DNA of 64,000 nucleotides, from positions 62,001 through 126,000 of the forward strand of contig NZ_JBHSMA010000005.1 in the NCBI RefSeq assembly GCF_042655385.1. Reading direction: 5' to 3'. Positions 50,962 to 59,807 of the stretch are shown piece after piece; position 1 is the stretch's first letter; each line of letters opens with the position of its first letter. The position numbers and the translations under genes were made by a program. The notes under the pieces are model-generated. The model made no database searches. It was given only the letters and a program-made list of their open reading frames with translations, and had not been told where the DNA came from. Origin of the DNA: Larkinella bovis (GTDB taxonomy: Bacteria > Bacteroidota > Bacteroidia > Cytophagales > Spirosomataceae).

Positions 50962-51291
50962 TTAATTATCCTGCATCTTCTCACCGGCTTTTTCTATTTT
51001 TTTGCCGGTTTTACGTTTGGCTTCGCGGGCCTTCTGCTTCGTTTCTTTCGTGGTTTCCCGGATTTCATCACCGGCATTGTCAGCGGCTTTATCTATTTTC
51101 CGGCCCGCTTTTCTGGCTTTTTGTTTCGCTTCCTGCGTGGTTTCGCGGGTTTCATCAGCAACGTTATCGGCGGTTTTGTTAACGGCCTGACCGGCATGAT
51201 GGGCACTTTCTTTCACTTCCTCTTTCACCGTCTGCGCCTTGACTGTCAAACTGAATACAGCCAGGAGCGCACCTATCCACAATTTTTTCAT
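50962..51291 (-). CDS. Small exported LEA-like/coiled-coil protein
   Basis: A 109-residue protein with a signal peptide (to about residue 20, VKAQ) and an 89-residue charged helix built from Lys/Glu/Ala/Thr-rich units such as KTADNVADETRETTQEAKQK repeated as KAADNAGDEIRETTKETKQK. This 33-residue repeat of 11-mer character resembles late-embryogenesis-abundant and YtxH-type proteins that protect membranes or proteins against drying or osmotic stress; that role is inference. It is a single gene. The opposite strand has a longer frame but codes for hydrophobic shadow sequence. Confidence 0.8.
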   Translation of the reverse strand: MKKLWIGALLAVFSLTVKAQTVKEEVKESAHHAGQAVNKTADNVADETRETTQEAKQKARKAGRKIDKAADNAGDEIRETTKETKQKAREAKRKTGKKIEKAGEKMQDN

Positions 51292-51415
51292 GACCTTGGT
51301 TGGTATAGTTTGATCTCCGTATTACAACCAGTGAAAACGGGTAAATGTTGGATAAAAAAGAAAAAGATCCTCTTCAGTGGGGATCTTTTTCGGAAATGGA
51401 TCGCTAAACCGCCGG

Positions 51416-52624
51416 TTATTGCAGGCTGGCGAAGAACGTAAACGTACGCGTCAGATACTCCAGCACGGCCGTGCTGTGGTCTTTCCCTTCGAGTTTATTC
51501 AGGGTTACGTTTGTGGCCCCCCGTTTTTGCATGGCGTCGTAGGCATCCTGCGTGTTGAAATAAAATACCAGGTTGTCAGCCGTGCCAGCAAACAGGTACG
51601 TCGGCGTTTTGGGCTTCCAGTCGTAGACATCATTGTCTTTCACCGCGTTCAGAAAACCGGTTTCCGTGCCGTCGTTCACGGCTTTCTTAAAACTGTCGGT
51701 GAATATATCGCTGATACTCACGTTGATATTAACGTTTCGGCCGTTCTGGGTAACCTGCGTGGCATACGGTTCTTTCAGGTAGTAATTCATCGGTTTGTTC
51801 AGCTTGTACAGCTCATTGTAGGTGAGCAGCGTCCACAAATACAGCCGGTTGTAGCTCGCAATGCCGTGCGTTTTTTCGTTGATGATGTATTTCATGAACG
51901 CCGATTTGTGGTAGGCGCCCGATCCCATGCTGGACGCAACCAGGTTGAATTCGGTAGGGAATTCTTCTTCGATTTTCTTTTGCAGAGCCATCGTAGCAAA
52001 ACCGCCTTCCGAATAACCGGTCAGCAGCAGCCGTTCATCCCACTTGATCGAATTCTTTTTGACGAATTCCCTGGCCGCCCGAATCATGTCGAGCGAAGCC
52101 GTAGCCAGCCCTTCGCGGTGCTCGTAGGTGTGCGGAATCGCTTTCGATTCGCCGTAGCCGATGTAATCCGGACATACCAGAATATAACCGATTGAGGCAA
52201 AAAACGCGCCCCCAAACGCGGCATCGCTGTTCGGACCAAAATAAGAGGGTGCGTCCGCGTCGCTCGAAATGGTGCCGTGCTGCTGGCTGATCATCGGCAC
52301 GGCTTTTCCTTGTGTCGTCGGCACAAGGACAGCACCGGAGGCTTTCGTAGCCGTGCCATCGGGTAGTTTGGTGTTGTAGACCAGTTTATACACCTTGACG
52401 TCATATTGCAGGAACGCCGTCACCAGCGTCTGAAACTGAGCCGGAAACTGCTGCGCAATCTGAGCCGCCAGCTGGTTTTTGGTTAGCGACTGAATTTCGG
52501 AACTACTAACTAAATAAACATCTTCCTCGGGGTCCGGATCGGTGCCGCCGGTTTTGCAACCGGATAGAAAAACCGTGACGGAGAACAGGAGCGAAAGCAA
52601 AAACTCCTTGCGGGTAATGGTCAT
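51416..52624 (-). CDS. Alpha/beta-hydrolase lipoprotein, secretory lipase-like
   Basis: A 402-residue lipoprotein (FLSGC, Cys23). After about 70 residues of N-terminal helices the hydrolase domain shows VPMISQQHGTIS, the elbow GYSEGG with nucleophile Ser205, and C-terminal LFAGTADNLV (Asp) and EGKDHSTAV (His), completing a triad. The long insertion between elbow and acid is like fungal secretory lipases (LIP family) and some peptidases. Substrate unknown. It lies downstream of the S9 peptidase gene but behind a terminator. Confidence 0.86.
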   Translation of the reverse strand: MTITRKEFLLSLLFSVTVFLSGCKTGGTDPDPEEDVYLVSSSEIQSLTKNQLAAQIAQQFPAQFQTLVTAFLQYDVKVYKLVYNTKLPDGTATKASGAVLVPTTQGKAVPMISQQHGTISSDADAPSYFGPNSDAAFGGAFFASIGYILVCPDYIGYGESKAIPHTYEHREGLATASLDMIRAAREFVKKNSIKWDERLLLTGYSEGGFATMALQKKIEEEFPTEFNLVASSMGSGAYHKSAFMKYIINEKTHGIASYNRLYLWTLLTYNELYKLNKPMNYYLKEPYATQVTQNGRNVNINVSISDIFTDSFKKAVNDGTETGFLNAVKDNDVYDWKPKTPTYLFAGTADNLVFYFNTQDAYDAMQKRGATNVTLNKLEGKDHSTAVLEYLTRTFTFFASLQ

Positions 52625-52657
52625 GCGAATGCTGCGGGAAAGAACGTGGAAACCGGA

Positions 52658-52696
52658 TAAAAACAGGCGTTTTTTAGAGAAAACGCCTGTTTTTTT
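52658..52696 (-). terminator. Bidirectional intrinsic terminator between S9 peptidase and lipase genes
   Basis: AACAGGCGTTTT and AAAACGCCTGTT form a 12-base stem with a short TTAGAG-type loop and runs of A before and T after, so it works on both strands. It lies about 30 bases after the S9 peptidase stop. Confidence 0.88.
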
Positions 52697-52728
52697 AACA
52701 ACGTTGCCAGGGGCTTAGTTCGTGTCGG

Positions 52729-55206
52729 CTAGAGCCGTTCTTCAAATAATTTCAAGATGCGTTTGTATTCATCCATCCAACTGGTGGGTTCAACAAAGGC
52801 GTGATCTTCAACCGGATACGAAGCAACTTCCCAGTTTTCTTTGCGCAGTTCGATCAACCGCTGCGTCAGCCGCACCACATCCTGGTAGTGCACATTCACA
52901 TCGACCATACCATGACAGATCAGCAGGTGCCCTTTCAGGCCGTTGGCGAAGTAAATCGGCGAACTGCGCTGGTAGGCCAGCGTATCGGCATACGGTTCGT
53001 TGAGGATATTGGCCGTGTAACCGTGGTTGTAAGCGGCCCAGTCGGTAACGGGGCGCAGGGCCGCACCAGCCGCGAAGACATCGGGCGTGGTGAACATGGC
53101 CATGAGCGTGATAAAACCGCCGTACGAACCGCCGTACAAACCGATCCGCTTTGCATCGATGCCCTGCGTTTTGACCAGCCACTGGGCCGCATCGATGTTG
53201 TCGGTTAAATCCTTGCCACCCATGTGCCGGTAGATCCCCGTCCGCCAGTCCCGACCGTAGCCGGCGCTGGCCCGGTAGTCGATGTCCAGTACCGTATAGC
53301 CTTTGTCGGCCAGCAGGTTATGAAACATATATTCCCGGAAATACTGGCTCCACCATTTGTGGGCATTTTGCAGATAGCCCGCGCCGTGGACGAACAAAAC
53401 CGCCTTGCCGTTGGGGTTGGCCGGTTTATAAAGACGCCCGTAAATGGTTTGTCCGTCGCGGGCCGGAATGGTGACCAGAGCCGGATCCCGCCAGGGATAC
53501 GCCTGAAATTCGGGGGTTAATGAGTGGGTCAGTTGAACCGGGGGCGGGGCTGTTTTTCCGCGCCTCTTATGCGTTGTTACCTGGTCATTCGGGGCCGCCC
53601 GGAGGTTGAGTAAAAACAATTCCCACGGTTTGTTGCTGTAGGAATACCGAATCGCCAGTTTCGTTTCGTCGGGCGAAAGCGTCACGTCGTTGGCCCCGGT
53701 CATCGTCGTGAGTTTGATGCGCTCCCCGCCGGTGACGGCCATCCGGTAAAAATGCTGTTCGCCGGGATGAACTTCGTTGGTGGTCAGATAAAAGAATTTT
53801 TTATCGTTCGATAATTGCACCTGCTGCACTTCAAATTTACCCTTTGTCAACTGGGTTTTAGCACCGGTTTCCACATTGACCGTGTACAGGTGGGAATACC
53901 CGTCGGCTTCGGAAAGGAAATAAAACGTCCGCTGGTCCGCCAGAAAACCGGACGAATTCGCCGAAGCGCCCAAACTGCTCACCCAGGCTTCGTCGCGCTG
54001 GCGATCCAGGAGTTTCAACTGGCGCGTGACCGGGTCGAGACGCATGATCCAGCGGTCTTTGTTGTCGAACGCGCGAATAATAACCACCGCGTACTGGCCG
54101 TTTTCCGACCAGATCGGGCCGTTGAGGGTTACGTTCCGCTCTGTCGGTTTTTTCGGTTTGGGGGCCGAATCGGCAACCGGTTCGGCGACCGATGGCCCGC
54201 GCCGGTTGCTGCTGTCGGGAACCGGTACCGGCGTCGTGATCGTCCGGGCGTAATCGGGCAGATCCATGATGCCCGGAATCGATTTGGTCGAAACCGCCTG
54301 AATGGTATCCCGTTGAATATCATAGACGTAAAACTCCGAACTGGAGAAAGGGGCGCCCACTTTCGTTCGGGCGGTGAGGTCTTCGGTAAAACCGGATTCG
54401 GTCACGTAGCTGGGCACAATGGCGGTTTTGGCCCCCTGCGCAGCCTTGACCAGCGAAAACGTGACAAACCGCCCATCCGGACTCAAATGCGGATTCTGAA
54501 CCGTCCGGCCGTCGGTATAAAACTGCTTCGGCCGTTTCGGCTGACCGGTTTTGCTGATTTTTTCGCCTTCGTCTTTCTTCGCTTTCCGTTCCCGCAACAC
54601 CTCGAACAACGCCAGCTGGTCGCGTTTCAGCCAGGTTTCCTGCTCGCTGGGTTTCGAAGGTGCTTTTTTCGTACCCGTGTCGAGGTTGGTAACCTGCGTC
54701 AGTTCGCCGGTTCCCAGGTGAAGGGTGAACAGGTTATTCGACCGGGTGAAAACCACCTTCTGCTCGTCGCCACTGAAAACCGGGTTGCTTTCGCGTTCCA
54801 CCGTATTGGTGAGCTGGCGCGGGGCCGATACGCCATTTTTACCCGGTTTGCAATCGAGCAGAAACAGGTCGCCCTCTTTTTCGTACAGTTTCAGCGTGTG
54901 TGTACGGTTATAGATGCCGCCCGTTGCCGGGGGGAGTGTGTATCGTTCCGTTGGGCCGACTTTCAGGGGTTTTTGATCACCGGATACGGTGATTTTGTAG
55001 AGCGAATCGCCTTTGGCTTTGGTTGGATTCCAGTTGAAGTAGATCGTTTTCGAATCCTCCGACCAGAAAATACCCGATGGCGCCGTCCCGATCCAGACTT
55101 TGGGGTCCTGCATTATTTTTTCAACCGTGAGCTGGGTGGGGGGAGGGGTTTGGGCAGATACATTGATGATCAGCAGGCAACCCAGGCCGGTAATTAATTG
55201 TTTCAT
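52729..55206 (-). CDS. S9-family (prolyl oligopeptidase/DPP-like) serine peptidase
   Basis: An 825-residue exported peptidase (signal peptide to about residue 19, NVSAQ). The N-terminal two-thirds form a beta-propeller with WD40/PD40-like repeats; the C-terminal alpha/beta hydrolase has Ser694 in GLYGGSYGGF, Asp769 in HGMVDVN and His802 in EDHAFVEP. Such enzymes release dipeptides from oligopeptides in the periplasm. A Pro-rich insertion (PVPDSSNRRG to PKKPTE) lies in the propeller. Expressed as a single gene; terminator at 52658. Confidence 0.93.
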   Translation of the reverse strand: MKQLITGLGCLLIINVSAQTPPPTQLTVEKIMQDPKVWIGTAPSGIFWSEDSKTIYFNWNPTKAKGDSLYKITVSGDQKPLKVGPTERYTLPPATGGIYNRTHTLKLYEKEGDLFLLDCKPGKNGVSAPRQLTNTVERESNPVFSGDEQKVVFTRSNNLFTLHLGTGELTQVTNLDTGTKKAPSKPSEQETWLKRDQLALFEVLRERKAKKDEGEKISKTGQPKRPKQFYTDGRTVQNPHLSPDGRFVTFSLVKAAQGAKTAIVPSYVTESGFTEDLTARTKVGAPFSSSEFYVYDIQRDTIQAVSTKSIPGIMDLPDYARTITTPVPVPDSSNRRGPSVAEPVADSAPKPKKPTERNVTLNGPIWSENGQYAVVIIRAFDNKDRWIMRLDPVTRQLKLLDRQRDEAWVSSLGASANSSGFLADQRTFYFLSEADGYSHLYTVNVETGAKTQLTKGKFEVQQVQLSNDKKFFYLTTNEVHPGEQHFYRMAVTGGERIKLTTMTGANDVTLSPDETKLAIRYSYSNKPWELFLLNLRAAPNDQVTTHKRRGKTAPPPVQLTHSLTPEFQAYPWRDPALVTIPARDGQTIYGRLYKPANPNGKAVLFVHGAGYLQNAHKWWSQYFREYMFHNLLADKGYTVLDIDYRASAGYGRDWRTGIYRHMGGKDLTDNIDAAQWLVKTQGIDAKRIGLYGGSYGGFITLMAMFTTPDVFAAGAALRPVTDWAAYNHGYTANILNEPYADTLAYQRSSPIYFANGLKGHLLICHGMVDVNVHYQDVVRLTQRLIELRKENWEVASYPVEDHAFVEPTSWMDEYKRILKLFEERL

Positions 55207-55320
55207 TGATGAAAGTGGGACTTTAACGCTTTTAGGCTATGAAATTAGCGAGAAAATGGGAAAAGGATTAGATTTGGTCAAAAACAAGTACAGCTGCGCG
55301 GCTTTGCAACAGCCCGGTCG

Positions 55321-55328
55321 TATTTTTG
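55321..55328 (+). promoter_or_regulatory. TATTTTTG -7 box before the YciI gene
   Basis: TATTTTTG ends seven bases before the ATG at 55336, giving a predicted leader of only about 3 nt. A TTTG lies 14 bases upstream, too close for a standard -33. Confidence 0.45.
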
Positions 55329-55335
55329 AGGCATT

Positions 55336-55623
55336 ATGAAGTATGTTCTGCACGCGTATGATTACACCGACGATCAGGCAATGGACCGCCGTCTGGCAGT
55401 TCGCCCGGCCCATTTCGACGGTGCCCGCCAACTGAAAGCCGCCAACCATTTTATTCTCGGTGGCGCCCTGCTCGATCCCGACGGCAAAATGATTGGCTCG
55501 ATGATGCTTCTGGATTTTGATTCGGAAGAGCAGTTGAACACTTGGCTACAGAACGAAGTATATGTAACGGGAAAGGTCTGGGAACGGATTGACATCAAAC
55601 CGTTCCGGCAGGCCGAGATTTGA
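55336..55623 (+). CDS. YciI-family protein
   Basis: A 95-residue small cytoplasmic protein with the ferredoxin-like YciI fold: start KYVLHAYDYTDDQAMDRRLA, then RPAHFDGARQL and the GGALLDPDGKMIGSMMLLDF strand-turn, with the His-Asp pair of the putative active site (RPAH). The family's function is not settled. Near-leaderless start. Confidence 0.88.
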   Translation: MKYVLHAYDYTDDQAMDRRLAVRPAHFDGARQLKAANHFILGGALLDPDGKMIGSMMLLDFDSEEQLNTWLQNEVYVTGKVWERIDIKPFRQAEI

Positions 55624-55708
55624 AAAAGGCTTACGGTTTTCGGGCATCGGCGGATTCGTATTGAGCGCGTCAGCACCGTAAACCGTAAACCGGATACTAA
55701 AAAAACGA

Positions 55709-56389
55709 ATGATTCAGGCAGCAATATTTGATATGGACGGCCTGCTGGTCGATTCCGAACCGTACTGGCGGGAAGTAGAGATTGAAGTGTTTCGGACGGT
55801 GGGGCTGGAAATGGACGATGAAATGTGCAAACGGACGACCGGTTTGCCCACCGACGCCGTGGTGCGGTACTGGTATGAACGGCATCCGTGGCACAACCGG
55901 AGCCTGGAAGAAGTAGACGCCGAAATCATTCAGGGAGCCTACGACCGGATTGGCCGGCACGCGGGGCCGATGCCGGGCGTTCCGGCTATTCTGGAGTTAT
56001 TCCGGCAACAGAACATTCCAATGGCTATCGCATCGGCCTCGCCCATGCACCTGATCGAAGCGGTCATCGACCGGCTGGACATTCGGTCGTATTTCTCCAT
56101 CTGGCATTCGGCGACGCTGGAAAAACGCAACAAACCGCATCCGGATGTTTATCTGGGAACCGCCCGCAAATTGGGCGTCGATCCGCGCCACTGCCTCGCC
56201 TTTGAAGACTCCGGCAACGGATTAAAGTCGGCCCACGCGGCCGAAATGCTGGCGGTAGCGGTTCCGGCGGATTACGAATTCAACGACCCGAAGTTTGACA
56301 TTGCCACGCTCAAAATACCGTCGCTGGCCGCGTTTCAACGGGAGCAGTTGGCGGAGCTACAAAACCAGTTATCGTTTGCGATCCGCTGA
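55709..56389 (+). CDS. HAD-superfamily sugar-phosphate phosphatase (HxpB/beta-PGM-like)
   Basis: A 226-residue HAD hydrolase. Motif I is FDMDGLLVDSE with nucleophile Asp8 and Asp10, motif II IASASPMHL, motif III Lys in EKRNKPHPDVY, motif IV CLAFEDSGNGLKSA. The small helical cap places it with hexitol and 2-deoxyglucose-6-phosphate phosphatases. It is followed after 12 bases by the PhzF gene, suggesting an operon. Confidence 0.92.
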   Translation: MIQAAIFDMDGLLVDSEPYWREVEIEVFRTVGLEMDDEMCKRTTGLPTDAVVRYWYERHPWHNRSLEEVDAEIIQGAYDRIGRHAGPMPGVPAILELFRQQNIPMAIASASPMHLIEAVIDRLDIRSYFSIWHSATLEKRNKPHPDVYLGTARKLGVDPRHCLAFEDSGNGLKSAHAAEMLAVAVPADYEFNDPKFDIATLKIPSLAAFQREQLAELQNQLSFAIR

Positions 56390-56401
56390 ACTAAACTCGC
56401 T

Positions 56402-57211
56402 ATGCCTATCCGACTTTATCAACTTGACGCTTTTACCGACCAGCTTTTTGGCGGAAATCCAGCCGCGGTCTGTCCGTTGACGGACTGGTTGCCCGACGAA
56501 ACCATGCAGGCGATTGCGGCAGAAAATAACCTGGCCGAGACGGCGTTTTACGTGCCGGTCGATCAGGAAAACGGCCTGTATCACATCCGCTGGTTTACGC
56601 CCACCGTGGAGGTCGATTTATGCGGTCATGCCACGCTGGCAACGGCTTATGTGGTGTTTTTCCTGGAAAAAACCGGGGAAGGCGAATCGATTTCGTTCGA
56701 TTCCCGAAGCGGTTTGTTGCGGGTTCGGCGCGAAGCCGACTGGCTAACGCTGGATTTTCCGGTCGATCATACCCACCTGGCGATTCAACCCCCGGCCCTC
56801 GAAACGAGCCTGGGTGGGGTAAAACCGGTGGAAGTGCTGAAAGGAAAAACCGACTATCTGATTGTTTTCGAGGAAGAACAGCACGTACGGGAGCTGAAGC
56901 CGGATTTCCGGGAACTGGCGACGATTCCGGCGCGGGGCATTATTGTAACCGCTCCCGGCAGTCCCGGGGAGGGTGCCGTTGATTTTGTCTCCCGGTTTTT
57001 TGGGCCGCAGTCGGGTATTGACGAAGACCCGGTGACGGGTTCGGCGCATACCACCCTGATTCCTTACTGGGCGGAAAAACTGGGCAAAACGGAACTGACC
57101 GCGCGGCAGGTTTCCAAACGGGGCGGTTTTCTGCGCTGCAAATTAGTGGACGATCGGGTAGAAATTGGCGGTCAGGTGAAGCTGTACCTGGTTGGGGAAC
57201 TTGAATTTTAA
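56402..57211 (+). CDS. PhzF-family isomerase/epimerase
   Basis: A 269-residue protein of the diaminopimelate-epimerase fold. It starts PIRLYQLDAFTDQLFGGNPA, has Glu46 in ENNLAETAFY (the family's acid/base residue), DLCGHATLATAYV and the C-terminal DPVTGSAHTTLIPYW. PhzF acts in phenazine synthesis, but most relatives such as this have unknown substrates and no other phenazine gene is present. Confidence 0.92.
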   Translation: MPIRLYQLDAFTDQLFGGNPAAVCPLTDWLPDETMQAIAAENNLAETAFYVPVDQENGLYHIRWFTPTVEVDLCGHATLATAYVVFFLEKTGEGESISFDSRSGLLRVRREADWLTLDFPVDHTHLAIQPPALETSLGGVKPVEVLKGKTDYLIVFEEEQHVRELKPDFRELATIPARGIIVTAPGSPGEGAVDFVSRFFGPQSGIDEDPVTGSAHTTLIPYWAEKLGKTELTARQVSKRGGFLRCKLVDDRVEIGGQVKLYLVGELEF

Positions 57212-57344
57212 CGGCCCCGCGAATGGAAGGTCGTGAACCCGGTTTCTTGAACCGGATTGCTTTTTCATAACCATTTTCAGGCACTTGGAGGAAAATCAGT
57301 CTATCAGGAGCTAAACAATATTTGTACTTATTCTAAATAAGCAA

Positions 57345-57352
57345 TACCTTTA
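57345..57352 (+). promoter_or_regulatory. TACCTTTA box with TTTG 20 bases upstream
   Basis: TTTG (57321-57324), 20 bases, TACCTTTA: correct spacing and one mismatch to the Bacteroidota -33/-7 consensus. It lies 21 bases before the ATG of the small Cys/Lys-rich gene. Confidence 0.45.
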
Positions 57353-57373
57353 TGGTGCCATGTTGAAAGCGCC

Positions 57374-57538
57374 ATGAACGAAGTACTTGAAAAAACCACT
57401 GAATTCTCCTTTTTTGCCGATTCTCCGAAGGATTTTGGGACCAACCCGTTTTTCGGGGAGATGGAATGCGTCTTCAAAAAGTGCTGCAAGAAGTGGAAAA
57501 AGAAAGGGAAGCATTGCAAAAAATGCCCCGATAAATAA
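57374..57538 (+). CDS. Small Cys/Lys-rich protein, unrecognised
   Basis: A 54-residue frame, ATG 57374 to TAA 57538. The N-terminal half is acidic and aromatic (EFSFFADSPKDFGTNPFF); the C-terminal half is strongly basic with five cysteines, Cys32, 37, 38, 48 and 51 (MECVFKKCCKKW, then KHCKKCPDK). A metal- or nucleic-acid-binding role is possible but unproven. Support for a gene: correctly spaced promoter-like boxes, a position in a 400-base gap without other genes, and strongly biased composition ending in a CxxC. I know no named family for it. Confidence 0.6.
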   Translation: MNEVLEKTTEFSFFADSPKDFGTNPFFGEMECVFKKCCKKWKKKGKHCKKCPDK

Positions 57539-57614
57539 GCCTTCTCTTTAAAAGCCGGTTTATTTTTTGACCATTCGATAAGTTGCCGAACGGGATTTCT
57601 GCCAATTTTGCGGA

Positions 57615-58082
57615 ATGCAAATCCGTTACGAATGTTTTGTTGGTCTTCCGCCGGAGTCGCTGCTTCAGGGTCTGATTCAAGTACACCAGCGGGTTTTTTC
57701 CGGCCAGACGTCCGAAGAACTGCGCCAGGAGTTTGAGGAAGTCAGCAACCGGAACCTGTTCACGATTCTTGCCCTCGACGACCAGACAGTGGTGGGTTAC
57801 AAGATGGGCTACCCGCGCAAACCGGGCCATTTCTACAGCTGGCTGGGGGCCGTCAGCCCGGATTACCGGCGGCAGGGCATTGCGGGCGAGCTGATGCGCC
57901 AGCAGCATAACTGGTGCCGAGCCAACGGGTTTCATACCGTCCGGACCCACACCCGCAACCAGTGGCGCGACATGTTAATTCTGAATCTGCGGCACGGTTT
58001 TGATATCATTGGCACCATCGCCAACTCCAATCGCCCTACAACACTGATTCTGGAAAAGCAACTGGATTCGGAACAGCCGTAA
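57615..58082 (+). CDS. GNAT-family N-acetyltransferase
   Basis: A 155-residue acetyltransferase with the GNAT core: LTTILALDDQTVVGY-like strand 4 (LFTILALDDQTVVGYKMGYP), the acetyl-CoA loop GAVSPDYRRQGIAGELM and the helix-strand VRTHTRNQWRDML. The substrate is unknown. CAATTTTG lies four bases before its ATG. Confidence 0.9.
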   Translation: MQIRYECFVGLPPESLLQGLIQVHQRVFSGQTSEELRQEFEEVSNRNLFTILALDDQTVVGYKMGYPRKPGHFYSWLGAVSPDYRRQGIAGELMRQQHNWCRANGFHTVRTHTRNQWRDMLILNLRHGFDIIGTIANSNRPTTLILEKQLDSEQP

Positions 58083-58128
58083 ACCGCTGGCCGGGAACCG
58101 GAACGGGATCAGATTTGTAATCTTGCCG

Positions 58129-59274
58129 ATGCACTTGTACATCCATATTCCGTTTTGTAAACAGGCCTGTCATTACTGCGATTTTCATTTCAGTACCAGC
58201 CTGCAACAAAAAACCGCTCTGGTCAACGCCCTGTGCCGGGAAATTGAACGTCAAAACGATTACCTGCCCACCCGTCACCTGGAAACCGTTTATTTCGGGG
58301 GCGGTACCCCTTCGTTGCTCAGCGAAGGCGAACTGGATCAGATTTTTGAAACGATTCACCGGCAGTATACCCTGGCGCCGGGTGCCGAAATTACGCTCGA
58401 GGCCAATCCGGACGATTTGGTTGGCTCTCCTGCCGACCGGCTGCACCCGCTGCGGTTTTTGCGGAAATATGTCAATCGCTTAAGCATTGGTATTCAGTCG
58501 TTTCACGAGCCCAATCTGCGGCTGATGAACCGGGCGCATTCGGCAACGGAAGCCGAACAGTGTGTGCGGCTGGCGCAGGAGGCTGGGTTCGAAAACCTGA
58601 CGATTGACCTGATTTACGGGGTGCCGGCCGAAACGCACGCCATCTGGCAGGCGGATCTGACGAAAGCCGTGGCGCTTCAGGTACCGCATATTTCGGCGTA
58701 TTGCCTGACCATCGAACCCGGTACGGTTTTTGGAAACTGGCAGAAAAAAGGCCGTTTGCAGGCCGCCGATGATGATTTTGCCGCCGAACAATTTACGAGC
58801 CTGGTGCAGACGCTCCGGGCGAACGGCTACGCGCAGTACGAAATCTCCAATTTTGCCCGACCGGGTTGGGAAGCCCGTCACAACAGCAGTTACTGGAAAC
58901 AACGGCCCTACCTGGGCATCGGGCCGAGCGCCCATTCGTTCGACGGCAAAAACCGCCAGTATAACATCGCCCACAATACCCACTACATCCGCGCCATCGA
59001 AAACGGGGAACTACCCGCCACCGTGGAGGAACTGTCGCGGGCCGACCGGGTGAATGACTATTTGCTGACGGGCCTGCGCACCCACTGGGGCTGCGATTTG
59101 CGGGAGCTGACGGCGCTGGCCGGAACCGATTTTGAAGTCCTTCGCCACGCCGAACTGCAACAATTGTATCAGCTGGGTTGGCTTTCGAACAAAAACCGGG
59201 TATTGCTGCTCACCGAAGCGGGCAAACTTTTCGCCGACCGCGTGGCCGCTGACCTTTTTATACTGGAGAATTAA
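58129..59274 (+). CDS. hemW: HemW-like radical SAM heme chaperone/coproporphyrinogen oxidase family
   Basis: A 381-residue radical SAM protein with the cluster motif CKQACHYCDFHF close to the N-terminus (MHLYIHIPFCKQ), YFGGGTPSLL, RLSIGIQSFHEPNL and the C-terminal HemN domain (YWKQRPYLGIGPSAHSFDGK). The short N-terminus and missing HemN-specific residues point to HemW, a heme-inserting chaperone, rather than HemN. ATG 58129 is preferred over a TTG two codons upstream. Confidence 0.9.
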   Translation: MHLYIHIPFCKQACHYCDFHFSTSLQQKTALVNALCREIERQNDYLPTRHLETVYFGGGTPSLLSEGELDQIFETIHRQYTLAPGAEITLEANPDDLVGSPADRLHPLRFLRKYVNRLSIGIQSFHEPNLRLMNRAHSATEAEQCVRLAQEAGFENLTIDLIYGVPAETHAIWQADLTKAVALQVPHISAYCLTIEPGTVFGNWQKKGRLQAADDDFAAEQFTSLVQTLRANGYAQYEISNFARPGWEARHNSSYWKQRPYLGIGPSAHSFDGKNRQYNIAHNTHYIRAIENGELPATVEELSRADRVNDYLLTGLRTHWGCDLRELTALAGTDFEVLRHAELQQLYQLGWLSNKNRVLLLTEAGKLFADRVAADLFILEN

Positions 59275-59376
59275 CCATCTATCGTTAAGACGAGTAAAAA
59301 TCGTTCTATTTTACTTTGTAAATAAAAGTACTTTTATTTATTTGGTATACTTTTTAAATGTCCAATCGCGATGACC

Positions 59377-59679
59377 ATGGAAACGAAAACATTTAGCGTT
59401 GTTACGGCCCTATCGATGGGATTAACCCTGACGGTAGCGGTCCTCAGCATAATTGGTATTGCAATCACGGGTCTTTATCCGGGGATTTTTGTGTTATCGG
59501 TTGTGGCTCTCATTCCAGTTTTTTCGAAGGTTTATGCTAAAAAAATGGTTAGCCGGTCCACGGGTTTTCAGCGAAACTATTACGCAACGTTCACAATTAT
59601 CAATTTGCTGTTAATCCTGGTTGTGTTATGGATGACCTTTGTCATTGTGCATGACCGTGTTCTGCAGGACTGTTGTTAA
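59377..59679 (+). CDS. Small hydrophobic membrane protein, unrecognised
   Basis: A 100-residue protein with about three membrane helices (roughly residues 8-30, 33-50 and 68-92), a short basic loop (YAKKMVSRSTGFQRN) and a C-terminal Asp-Cys-Cys. It resembles small unassigned Bacteroidota membrane proteins; I do not recognise a family. ATG 59371 is a possible start two codons earlier. The upstream region is AT-rich with TTTGG and TATACTTTTT boxes. Confidence 0.65.
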   Translation: METKTFSVVTALSMGLTLTVAVLSIIGIAITGLYPGIFVLSVVALIPVFSKVYAKKMVSRSTGFQRNYYATFTIINLLLILVVLWMTFVIVHDRVLQDCC

Positions 59680-59807
59680 TTTTTTCCGGGCGGCACTCTG
59701 TCTCGGGACAGTGCTGCCTCAACTGCCTGGACCGGCCCAAGGCCTGGGGTGAATACGGATGATCCGCCGAGTCTAGGGTCAGACTGTCTGCTAAACGTTA
59801 AGAAGAA

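Noticed and set aside
50752..51441. 229-codon plus-strand frame with Phe/Gly-rich hydrophobic sequence
   Set aside because: It starts inside the glycosidase gene and is the antisense of the LEA-like repeat gene, whose Lys/Glu codons read as Phe/Leu.
53815..55197. 460-codon plus-strand frame opposite the S9 peptidase
   Set aside because: Long antisense frame caused by GC-rich third positions; the minus strand has the complete peptidase with catalytic triad.
59690..59722. Structured small RNA after the small membrane protein
   Set aside because: A single GC-rich hairpin without promoter or U-tract is not enough to call an RNA gene.
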